Positions 54,601-60,581 of a stretch of 60,581 nt of DNA are shown here, in pieces. A program made the translations under genes and the position numbers. The stretch comes from Actinomycetota bacterium. GTDB taxonomy: Bacteria > Actinomycetota > CADDZG01 > WHSQ01. The notes under the pieces are model-generated. The model was not told the origin of the DNA, did no database searches, and saw only the letters and a program-made list of their open reading frames with translations. The DNA lies in contig WHSQ01000010.1 in the NCBI GenBank assembly GCA_009380005.1, positions 1 to 60,581 on the forward strand, read 5' to 3'. Every line of letters begins with the position of its first letter. Within the stretch, counting starts at the first letter, position 1.

Positions 54601-55045
54601 CGGCCCCCGGGACATGCGGTTCGGCCTGGCCTCGTACTCGCTGACCTTCTCGGCCTGGCAGATCCTCCTGAACCTGGTGGACTACGAGGCGCCGTTCGTT
54701 CCAAGGCTCGGCGTTGACCTCGGATGCGACCCCTGCCAGTTCTCCACGCGGGCCGGCGAGGAGGGCTCGACCACCCTGACCGTGGCCAACACCGGCAACG
54801 TGGACGACACCTACTCGCTGTCGGTGGCCTCGGCTCCCCCGGGGTGGGAGACGTCGCTGGAACCCGACTCGCTCGCGGTGGAGCCGGGCTCGATGAGCCC
54901 CTCCGCCCTGTCGGTGACCCCACCCAGGAGGGCGAAGCAGGGGACATACGAGGTCACGGTCGAGGTTGTCTCTGAGTCCGACGCGCAGGTGAGCGACGTA
55001 GTGACGGTCTCGGTGGAGGTGACGAAGGGGCGGACAGGGAGGTAA
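51671..55045 (+). CDS. Large secreted M14 zinc carboxypeptidase with C-terminal beta domains
   Basis: 1124 residues from ATG 51671 (a GTG at 51662 would add three). A signal peptide MRRKIGPVVLVLVLLFASLGAA leads to an M14 domain (about 80-400). Zinc ligands are in SIHGIERAG (HxxE) and GGIDLHGQ, the substrate Arg is in GVDLNRDWP, and the catalytic Glu is probably in GIDNEMSLSH. Two jelly-roll-like repeats rich in WNGGITVEATF and WEVPSDYDLHVEQL patterns follow. The C-terminus is a NEW3-like domain (LTVANTGNVDDTYSLSVASAPPGW). It degrades or trims peptides outside the cell; the target is unknown. Stops directly before a truncated lyase pseudogene. Confidence 0.88.
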   Translation: MRRKIGPVVLVLVLLFASLGAATTDAVAVPNPVATTDAEYLAYGRAFPDPHGCTNGAPGTSPHAKGNVCVGQFLHHDETIAGAEFLESKHPRFLQVTRLDQAYDNPNFRSAGIPTAFGPDEDGDPQVLSRDRRPLHLFKITDAESDIPEADRLHFVYALSIHGIERAGLEGGVRAMEDLVTWAACEADPSAAPACATEGPFPKPIVETPTQREVPTAGDVLRRSVIYFMLPNPDGWHRGEVVEGGLFYQRYNGNGVDLNRDWPTVGYTYRPYSPASEPEVKAYTEVLRKIRSATSGNRFAGGIDLHGQLTANAFSFTLLGSGQRDFRKNFSTVDQSLRAWEDQTARLAWSPYIGSVFDVADQWGTVVDTIGYQVTGGLGDWFESPIGLGAVGIDNEMSLSHLAPNTAYEPGLEQAHIDGNKGLIYSQISSMLTEEDSDFVYDPRGRVAYIFDPRRISHLGDDRDQNPGFPAQNDIDTLVPCASGACDGGEFVMEGDAPTLEFDVLGPNRGIWNGGITVEATFTNLQGISPTASFPNIELQRFETDHGDNEWETVARSYIQGGQPDLYAQAGQIVTANDPVPGRWRVRVTSSVGGPVRLEIDFNRHTAEEDPGQAPFDVSNMDFFDDLNRYIPGADEDFEAVTVDQVLADPGLLNGFDSVVVANDFMPGFVFPAEEVFTGEPQDAIEFSFGPEAAPAPQVGPDGTFEFDVVGAPDADNDQMVVTGNWEVPSDYDLHVEQLVGDAWVNQGCQCSFITNGEQVTVTAPQAGTWRVRLQNFAAAPQPVQGTIEFSSDPPPPVPPASEYTQEEFQQYASALGGFAEGGGNLVLTDRSLQGLVGMGVVPEGSIDSSQPGGRGPVPRYQFNVPDRGNLCTPDSTDPLVKDVCLPGTAGGTARQAVEPTPLGYSPDATEDGAPDAKLTQFFVDRAAWEAGCGKDDEATCTSGLFGTGTGLGERRFGDGVIRIAGAMFPDPNYNPGGPRDMRFGLASYSLTFSAWQILLNLVDYEAPFVPRLGVDLGCDPCQFSTRAGEEGSTTLTVANTGNVDDTYSLSVASAPPGWETSLEPDSLAVEPGSMSPSALSVTPPRRAKQGTYEVTVEVVSESDAQVSDVVTVSVEVTKGRTGR

Positions 55046-55059
55046 GCCTTCCAGAAAGC

Positions 55060-55750
55060 GCCGCGGCGTCGCCCCCGCCCCCGACGGCAGTGTTTGGTAC
55101 ACCGCGCAGGGGTCGGGAGAGCTCGGCCGGCTCGATCCGGAGACGGGCGAAACCCACCACATCCGGCTGGGAAACAGGTCGGCGCCGCACGGCGTCATCG
55201 TCGGGCCGGATGGCGCTCCCTGGATCACCGACGGCGGGCTCAACGCGATCGTCCGTGTGGATCCCGCCACTGAGAGGGTGAGACGCTATTCCCTCCCCGG
55301 TGACGCCGCCTTCGTGAACCTCGCGTCTCTGGCCGGTAGCCACATCGCGCGCATCGATATAACAACGGGACGCGCAAGGTCATCGAGCCACCCACCAGGG
55401 GCCACGGGGCGCGCCGCATCTGGGCCGACTCGCGCGGCCGGCTGTGGGTGAGCGAGTGGGATGCAGGGCAGCTCGGTGTGTACGACCCGGAGACGTCGCG
55501 CTGGCGCGAATGGGACCTGCCCGGGGACAACCCACAGCCCTACGCCGTCTTCGTCGACGACAAGGACGTCGTGTGGCTCAGTGACTTCGGGGCGAACGCG
55601 ATCGTCAGGTTTGACCCGGAAACCGAGCGCTTCCGGGTCGTTCGGCTTCCGGGCTCGGCCGCCGATGTCCGCCAGCTGCTCGGTCGCCCGGGGGAGGTGT
55701 GGGGAGCCGAGTCCGGAGTGGACAAGCTCGTCGTTATCCGCACGCGTTGA
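55060..55750 (+). pseudogene. Virginiamycin B lyase-like gene, broken
   Basis: The translation matches streptogramin lyase (Vgb) beta-propellers, but in pieces. It begins mid-blade with GVAPAPDGSVWYTAQGSGELGRLDPETGE just after the M14 stop, with no start. After SLPGDAAFVNL it jumps to ASLAGSHIARIDITTG, losing about one blade. Near 55370 a one-base frameshift moves the frame to VIEPPTRGHGARRIWADSRGRLWVSEWDAGQLGVYDPETSRWREWDLPG. The rest runs intact through WLSDFGANAIVRFDPETERF to the stop at 55750. Three lesions make it non-functional. A late in-frame GTG at 55448 could yield only a 100-residue fragment. Confidence 0.8.
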
Positions 55751-55794
55751 CGACCGCGAGAGATTCCCGCTCGAATGCTTGCATCAGCCGAGGG

Positions 55795-56742
55795 TCAGCG
55801 CGGTCGACGGATCTGCGTCACCCAGTACTCGGCGGCCTCGGCTGATTCTGTTCCGAAACGGGCGTTGACGACCGCGAGCCGATCGCCCGCCCTGGCGAGA
55901 GTCGTTGGAACGTCGAACGTCTCGTCGGTGGAACGCCCGGTAACGTCCCCTGAGCGTAGGTCCGGCTCCAGCCGCACGAGGGTGAGCAGGTTGTCGCGGT
56001 TCTGCAGGACCCACAGTCGGCGGCCCCCGTCGAGCAGGATCCCGTCACCGTTGGTGACCGTCTCTCCGCCGAGGTCGATCATCGTGGTGCCACCGGTCTG
56101 CGGATTGACCGTGAAGAGGCGGCCGGTGTTGCTCTGCACCACGACGAGCGTCTTCCCATCAGGAGTGGCGTCGATCCCGTTGGCGTTGAAGCCCTCCTCG
56201 TAGACGAGATCACCAGTAAGCGGTACTGCCTCGGGCGTGCCGAACTCCCCCCTGCCTTGGATAGGAACCTTGTAGAGACTCGGATTGACAGAATCGGTGA
56301 AGTAGGCGGTCGTCTTTGTCGCGACGACATCGTTGACGAAGGTGCTCCCCGTGACGAGTTGGAACATCGCCAACTCGGCCCCCGTTGATGCGTCGTACAC
56401 GTATGCCTGACCGGTCGGTCCCCCCGCAACGAATAGCATGTCGTTGCGCAAGGAGAGGCCGATCGCGTTTCGACCCTCCTGCGCCGGCACGAAGATCGAT
56501 CCCTCACCCGTCTTAAGGTCGCCGCGGTAGATCGCCCCGGTGGGGATCGAGCCGACGAAGAAAGAGTTGGCATCGCGGGTCGCGATCCCCTCGGGCTGGA
56601 ACCCATCCGGTAGCGGAGCGACCTTGGGACGGTCGTCGGCGAGGGCCCCCGAGCCACCTAACGCCAGCGCCATCAACAGCAATCCGAAGAGCGCCGCCGA
56701 CCCCGTGCGACTCGCTACTGAAACGGTTCTAGCGATACCCAT
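55795..56742 (-). CDS. Secreted six-bladed beta-propeller protein (SMP-30/NHL-like)
   Basis: 315 residues. A signal peptide (AALFGLLLMALALGGSGALA) is followed by repeated propeller-type segments: GFQPEGIATRDANSFFVGSIPTGAIYRGDL, GRNAIGLSLRNDMLFVAGGPTGQAYVYD, GFNANGIDATPDGKTLVVVQSNTGRLFTVN, and NGDGILLDGGRRLWVLQNRDN. Such proteins are often labelled SMP-30/gluconolactonase-like, and some actinobacterial ones are labelled superoxide dismutase without basis. No catalytic residues can be assigned. It lies next to the broken Vgb-type propeller on the opposite strand. Confidence 0.75.
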   Translation of the reverse strand: MGIARTVSVASRTGSAALFGLLLMALALGGSGALADDRPKVAPLPDGFQPEGIATRDANSFFVGSIPTGAIYRGDLKTGEGSIFVPAQEGRNAIGLSLRNDMLFVAGGPTGQAYVYDASTGAELAMFQLVTGSTFVNDVVATKTTAYFTDSVNPSLYKVPIQGRGEFGTPEAVPLTGDLVYEEGFNANGIDATPDGKTLVVVQSNTGRLFTVNPQTGGTTMIDLGGETVTNGDGILLDGGRRLWVLQNRDNLLTLVRLEPDLRSGDVTGRSTDETFDVPTTLARAGDRLAVVNARFGTESAEAAEYWVTQIRRPR

Positions 56743-57103
56743 GGCACCGACTCCCCTCTCGATCCGCGCGATATGTCTTCTTGGGAGGATAGGCGCCTGC
56801 GAAAGTTAGGCGCGTTCGGAGGAGCTTCCAAGCCAGGGCTCCGATCTCCACGAGCGCTGCCCGAGTTCGAACAGGCGGGGCGTAGGGGAGGCGCACGGTG
56901 GGCCTAAGTGGATGCTATTCAAACTTGACCGGGCTACTGAGATGCCTCGTCGAGAAGTGACCGACCTGTGGGATCTATCGGAGCATGGCTCGGGCATCGA
57001 ACCCGAGCGTGCCTTGACGCAACAACTTTGTCGACTCCCGAACGCCCCAGAGAACAACGACTGGCTCGTCCACGGGCAAGGTTGACAACCCGTGGATCGG
57101 TGG
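56743..57103. other. Spacer holding repeat copy 2
   Basis: About 360 bases between two minus-strand genes. Apart from the 27-bp repeat at 56898-56924 I see no gene, terminator or RNA. The short minus-strand frames here look non-coding. Confidence 0.4.
56898..56924 (+). repeat. 27-bp dispersed repeat, copy 2
   Basis: GTGGGCCTAAGTGGATGC followed by TATTCAAAC, identical over all 27 bases to copy 3 at 60460-60486 and in the same orientation. Similarity to copy 3 ends abruptly on both sides, apart from a loose TTGAC shortly after. Confidence 0.85.
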
Positions 57104-58435
57104 TTAGCTCCCGGCGCCGACTCCGTGCCAGCGCTCCATGTGGTGGGCGTGTGTCTCGAGGTAGGCGCCGGGCTGGTAGTTGTTGTCGTAGAAGCCGGTG
57201 TCGAGGTGCACCGCCTGGACGTAGCCCGAGAGCACCATAGTCGTGAAGGTGTTCGGGAACTTGCCGTAGGTGTCGTAGACGTACTGGGCGACGTCGGTGA
57301 GACAGTCGACGAACTCCGCGGAGTAGGGGGTGACGCCCTGTTTGACCGTCTTCGCGTCCTGCCAAGGTCCGGGAGTCCGCGGGTCGTAGGCGCCGTCGGG
57401 ACCGAACTTACGGTCGATGAAGATGCTGACCGCCTCGCTCATGTCCGACACATACGGCGGGCACAGGCCCTCGATGTGGCCGTCGAGCCCGACCGGGTTC
57501 GGCAGCAACCAACGGTCGTCATGCACGAACCGGAATCCGAGTCCTTTGACCCCGCCCTCGGCGAACGCCCCGAGGATGCTCCATCGGTTGAGCCCGTTGA
57601 AGTAGAGGCCGCCCAGCCCCATGGCCTGCATGGTGAGCACCATGTTGTGGCCTATGAACGCGAGCTCCGCCACGTTGCCCTCGTAGGCCATCTGCTGGAG
57701 CACCGTCAACGGGACGCGCTTCGTCTCGTTCAGGAGACCGCTACGGATGAAGGGCGCCGGGTCTCCAGCCGGCCGTCCGGCGATGTCGTCGACGAGCACG
57801 TTGCCGTTTGACAGGGCCATGGCCATGAACCCCAGCACCTGTTCGCTCGCGTCGCCGACGGGCATGAACAGTGTCGAGCCCGGCGCGTTCGCCATCCAGA
57901 GATTCGGCTCGAGCATGTGCGGCGGGGCAGCGGGGAGGTCGAGTCGGCGTTCGGAGAGCTTCACGGTGTTCGCACGGCATAGGTCGACGACGTGCTCGAG
58001 CGCGCTGGCGCGGTCTCCGTCGAACTCGCGAACTCGTTCTGGGAGCCGGTCTCGGGTATTCGTGAGATAGGTGCCTGAGTCATCGGTCGTGAACAGCACC
58101 GGAGTGCCGATCCCGGCAGCGGTCGGCGTGGTACGTCCCGTGTACCGCTGGGTGTAGTGGGCGTGCTCGTCGGGACGGTCGGGGCCGAAGGGCACCCCGA
58201 ACGTCCAGCCGGTGACTCCCGTGCCAGCCGCGATCAGAATCGACCGCTCGAGTTCTGACAGCGGGACCGGCTCGGCCTTGGAGGTGTAGGCGAGGGGACC
58301 CGACGGGAGCTCCATCCCGAGCCCGAAGCGGCGTGCGCGGCGCCCGGCGATGGCGTCGAGGAGGGGGAACTCGGTCAGGCCGGGTTCCAGGCCGCCTCTT
58401 GAACTACTCGCGTCCGTTCCGCCCATCGGCTCCAA
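57104..58435 (-). CDS. Uncharacterised protein, possibly nitroreductase-like
   Basis: 443 residues, no signal peptide. The start FPLLDAIAGRRARRFGLGMELPSGPLAYTSKAEPVPLSELERSILIAAGTGVTGW resembles the N-terminal part of FMN nitroreductases (a DAI-x-RR-S/A-RRF element followed by E-x-x-x-L-I-x-A-x-x-G). The remaining 350 residues are not familiar and include WSILGAFAEGGVKGLGFRF and a His-rich end (ETHAHHMERWHGVG). I therefore offer a redox or flavin role only as a possibility. It lies 186 bases after the hydrolase-cyclase gene on the same strand. Composition matches the surrounding accessory genes. Confidence 0.55.
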   Translation of the reverse strand: MEPMGGTDASSSRGGLEPGLTEFPLLDAIAGRRARRFGLGMELPSGPLAYTSKAEPVPLSELERSILIAAGTGVTGWTFGVPFGPDRPDEHAHYTQRYTGRTTPTAAGIGTPVLFTTDDSGTYLTNTRDRLPERVREFDGDRASALEHVVDLCRANTVKLSERRLDLPAAPPHMLEPNLWMANAPGSTLFMPVGDASEQVLGFMAMALSNGNVLVDDIAGRPAGDPAPFIRSGLLNETKRVPLTVLQQMAYEGNVAELAFIGHNMVLTMQAMGLGGLYFNGLNRWSILGAFAEGGVKGLGFRFVHDDRWLLPNPVGLDGHIEGLCPPYVSDMSEAVSIFIDRKFGPDGAYDPRTPGPWQDAKTVKQGVTPYSAEFVDCLTDVAQYVYDTYGKFPNTFTTMVLSGYVQAVHLDTGFYDNNYQPGAYLETHAHHMERWHGVGAGS

Positions 58436-58621
58436 CTATAGGAGCCGCTCACCATGCCGTCGATCGTTCAGCGGTCCTCGCAGCCGTCAGGTTGCCGATT
58501 CCGGCGATCGAAGCGTTCCACCACGAACTTGAGAATGGCGTGGCTTCCTCTCGTCTGATCGGCACCCGGTGGCGCCATCTCCTCGACGGTCACCCAGGCT
58601 CCCGTCTAGATAGGCACTAAC

Positions 58622-59956
58622 CTATCGGGCCGCGAACAGCTCCCATCTGTCGGGTACTCCCTTCAGCTCGTGTTCCCCCCGTCCTTTGAACTCCAGCCCG
58701 GAGCCGACCACCAGATCTCTGACCGTCCGCGAGACTAGGACCTCGCCAGCCGCCGCCAGCGAGGCGATTCGAGCCCCGATGTGAACCGCGATCCCTCGCA
58801 CGGCATCCCCGCCCGTTTCGACCTCGCCGGTATGAATCCCGGCCCGGATCGGAAGACCCAGCTCGCTGAGGTCCCGCACCGAGGCCTGCGCGCAGCGGAC
58901 TGCCCGAGCCGGCCCGTCGAAGGTCGCCAGGAATCCGTCCCCCGCCGTGTCCACCTCCCGACCTCGGTGCGCCTCGAGGTTCCCCCGCACCAGCGCATGA
59001 TGGCGTCCGAGCAGGTCGCTCCAGGCGCGGTCTCCGAGCTCCGCGGCCCGCTCCGTGGACCCGACGATGTCGGTGAACAACACGGTCGCCAGCACCCGGT
59101 CAGGCTCCGGACCGCGGCGAACCCCGGTGAGGAACTCCTCGATCTCGTCGAGGACGACGTCCGCGTTCTCCAGGAACATGTAGTGGTCCGCGCCGGCGAG
59201 CTCGACGAATCGGGCATCGGGGATCTGGGAGGCGATGTACCGGCCCTCCTCCACGCTCGCCTCCTCATCCCCTATTCGATGCATGACGAGCGTGGGGACG
59301 CGGATCGTGGGCAGGACGTCGCGGACGTCGATGAGGGTATTCATCCTGGCAAGGGATGCCGCGGCCCTGGGGCTCGCTCCCTGTCGGAGGTACGAGCTCA
59401 GCCACCGCGCGAAGGCAGGGTCGTTCTTTGCGCTCGACGTGAGCATGGCGAGATTTGCCTCGCTCCCCCACATCCGCTCGACGTCCTCGATGTAGCGCTC
59501 CCGCTCCTCGGGGGTGGGCGCCCACGGATAGTCCTCGGACCACAGTCGCTTCGCGAACACCCCGAAGGTAACCACGGCCACGGTGCGATCCGGATGGCTC
59601 GCGGCGAACAGGAAGGCCATGTTGCCACCTTCCGAGTGGCCGAAGAGCGCCGCCCGCTCCGAGCCCACGGCGTCCATCACCGCGCGGACGTCATCCATCC
59701 GCTGCTCCAGGGTCGGCAGGTCCGGATCGGGGACCGGGTCCGAGAGGCCGGTCCCTCGCTTGTCGAAGAGGATCAGGCGCGAGAAGGAGGCCAGGCGCTC
59801 CAGGAAGCTGGCCGAGCGCGGCTCCTCCCACATGAGCTCGACGTTCGATACCCATCCGGGCACGTAGACCAAGTCGAGAGGGCCCTCCCCGACCACCTGG
59901 TACGCGATGTGGACGTCTCCGCTCCTTGCGTATTCGGTTCGGGGGACTCCCTTCAT
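58622..59956 (-). CDS. Alpha/beta hydrolase fused to a class III nucleotidyl cyclase domain
   Basis: 444 residues from ATG 59956. An alpha/beta hydrolase comes first (about 10-270): nucleophile elbow GHSEGG, oxyanion region PGWVSNVELMWEE, and a late ADHYMF with the His. A CHD-type cyclase follows (about 285-444): VLFTDIVGSTERAAELGD with a metal-binding Asp, VDTAGDGFLATFDGP with the second Asp, and RAGIHTGEVE. The end is VSRTVRDLVVGSGLEFKGRGEHELKGVPDRWELFA. Such fusions are common in actinobacteria; they are assumed to make cAMP in response to a hydrolase ligand. Its ATG overlaps the stop of a cyclase remnant upstream. Confidence 0.9.
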   Translation of the reverse strand: MKGVPRTEYARSGDVHIAYQVVGEGPLDLVYVPGWVSNVELMWEEPRSASFLERLASFSRLILFDKRGTGLSDPVPDPDLPTLEQRMDDVRAVMDAVGSERAALFGHSEGGNMAFLFAASHPDRTVAVVTFGVFAKRLWSEDYPWAPTPEERERYIEDVERMWGSEANLAMLTSSAKNDPAFARWLSSYLRQGASPRAAASLARMNTLIDVRDVLPTIRVPTLVMHRIGDEEASVEEGRYIASQIPDARFVELAGADHYMFLENADVVLDEIEEFLTGVRRGPEPDRVLATVLFTDIVGSTERAAELGDRAWSDLLGRHHALVRGNLEAHRGREVDTAGDGFLATFDGPARAVRCAQASVRDLSELGLPIRAGIHTGEVETGGDAVRGIAVHIGARIASLAAAGEVLVSRTVRDLVVGSGLEFKGRGEHELKGVPDRWELFAAR

Positions 59957-60105
59957 CCCGCGACTCCAGCTGCACCCGCCACCGCGAAAAGACGGCACTC
60001 CTCACGGACGCCCCTGAGAGTGTGCGACCCTCGATCCTCGAACTCGACTCCAGATCCGGCGTCGAGGTCGTTGACCGTACGAGAGACGAGGAGCTCAAGC
60101 ACCAT
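59953..60105 (-). pseudogene. C-terminal remnant of a second cyclase gene
   Basis: A 50-codon frame that starts at an internal ATG and reads ELLVSRTVNDLDAGSGVEFEDRGSHTLRGVREECRLFAVAG. This matches the last 40 residues of the neighbouring hydrolase-cyclase and of that family in general, with clear divergence. Nothing upstream of 60105 resembles the rest of a cyclase. Its stop overlaps the intact gene's ATG (ATGA), so the two were probably once a tandem pair. Confidence 0.8.
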
Positions 60106-60581
60106 TGTCCCCTACGGGTTCTGGCTGCAGCTCCGATCGTTGGGGGCCGGAGAGGATGCTCATTGGCGGGCACGGCGGAGCACTTTTGGCTGCGTCCTAG
60201 GCAACTCTGAGTCGGGCACGAGCGGAAGCGTAGTCGAGATCCCCATGGAGTCAGAGTCCCAGGGCGGTGGGCCCACGACTATCGAGATGACATACGAGCG
60301 GCAGCCTCAAGCTGTCGCCATCCTCTGCAACATGACGGGGAACAGACACAACCCGATGACACGGTCGAATGCGGCTTTCTGGGGATCTCGCGGGAAGGCC
60401 GGCCAACGATCACACGCGGATCGGCTGGAGATGGACGCGTCTTCCTGCGCTTTCGTCTTGTGGGCCTAAGTGGATGCTATTCAAACCTGGTTGACGAGCT
60501 GCGAAGTCTCAGCTGAGCCGCGCTTCAGGGCCGTTTGGGGCCGGTGATCTCCGCCGTACCCGGCGCCCGATCCCAGAGCTT
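60106..60581. other. Right-edge spacer with repeat copy 3
   Basis: No convincing gene. After the repeat (60460-60486) a minus-strand frame enters from the right edge and stops at 60527-60525. Its last 18 codons (KLWDRAPGTAEITGPKRP) could be the C-terminus of a protein lying mostly outside the window, but this is too short to identify. Confidence 0.35.
60460..60486 (+). repeat. 27-bp dispersed repeat, copy 3
   Basis: Identical to copy 2 over 27 bases (GTGGGCCTAAGTGGATGC then TATTCAAAC), same orientation, 3.56 kb further on. A possible open frame ends about 40 bases to its right on the minus strand, an arrangement seen at insertion-sequence ends. Confidence 0.85.

Noticed and set aside
53039-55270. 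743-codon minus-strand frame opposite the M14 peptidase
   Set aside because: Shadow of a well-supported gene with signal peptide and zinc motifs; the reverse translation shows no family features.
1-60581. CRISPR arrays, defence islands, prophage, rRNA, tRNA
   Set aside because: No regular direct repeats with spacers, no nuclease/helicase defence pairs, no integrase or phage genes and no rRNA- or tRNA-like stretches were found on reading.

Overview
The window is GC-rich chromosomal DNA from an actinomycete-type bacterium (Actinomycetota). It spans the replication origin and the housekeeping genes around it. The gene order is the evidence for this. The series pcnA ... DUF6049 - murJ - Ser/Thr kinase - sigM - anti-sigma - trxB - cwlM - parB - parA - rsmG - jag - yidC - yidD - rnpA - rpmH | dnaA - dnaN - recF - dciA - gyrB - gyrA - DUF3566 matches the Mycobacterium tuberculosis order Rv3907c-Rv3924c/Rv0001-Rv0007. 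The series dnaB(intein) - rplI - rpsR - ssb - rpsF - GT87 - PBP1 - DUF5318 | PadR - ino1 matches Rv0058-Rv0046c. TTG and GTG starts, many 4-base start/stop overlaps, a lone pilT and a KGG stress protein suggest a lineage outside the classical Mycobacteriales. I cannot name it further.

Layout. 1-3.3 kb (minus): dnaB interrupted by an intein at the P-loop, cut by the left edge, then rplI, rpsR, ssb and rpsF. 3.4-11.2 kb (minus): envelope genes (GT87 mannosyltransferase-like protein, bifunctional PBP, a sulfatase with a polytopic glycosyltransferase-like protein, DUF5318). 11.2-14.5 kb (plus): a PadR regulator behind three abutting 13-bp palindromic repeats, then inositol-1-phosphate synthase and an MFS protein. 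14.5-17.8 kb (minus): pilT-pcnA-methyltransferase. 17.9-28.0 kb (plus): KGG stress protein behind a SigF-like promoter, then the murJ / kinase / sigM / trxB / M23 / cwlM cell-wall and redox cluster. 28.0-32.8 kb (minus): parB to rpmH. 32.9-34.9 kb: DnaA boxes, dnaA and the dnaA-dnaN spacer (oriC). 34.9-43 kb (plus): dnaN to DUF3566. 43-46.6 kb (plus): a complete OpuC/ProU-type osmoprotectant ABC importer. 46.6-50 kb: DUF1684, a 14-TM drug exporter and a fused ATPase-permease. 51-60.6 kb: a decaying accessory zone with a secreted M14 peptidase, beta-propeller proteins, a hydrolase-cyclase fusion, three gene remnants and, from 49 kb on, three copies of one 27-bp repeat.

How the genes fit together. 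Around the origin, replication (dnaA, dnaN, dciA, gyrBA, dnaB, ssb), segregation (parAB), ribosome and tRNA maturation (rnpA, pcnA, rsmG) and membrane insertion (yidC, yidD, jag) are co-located. The murJ-kinase-sigM-trxB-M23-cwlM run looks like a peptidoglycan control module. Its kinase is a separate gene with intact catalytic residues, whereas in M. tuberculosis the equivalent domain is a pseudokinase fused to MurJ.

I found no CRISPR array, rRNA, tRNA or recognisable defence system. The items most worth a second look are the unfused MurJ-associated kinase, the triple palindromic operator before padR, the dispersed 27-bp repeat with its surrounding pseudogenes, and gyrB (and possibly rsmG) lacking ordinary start codons.
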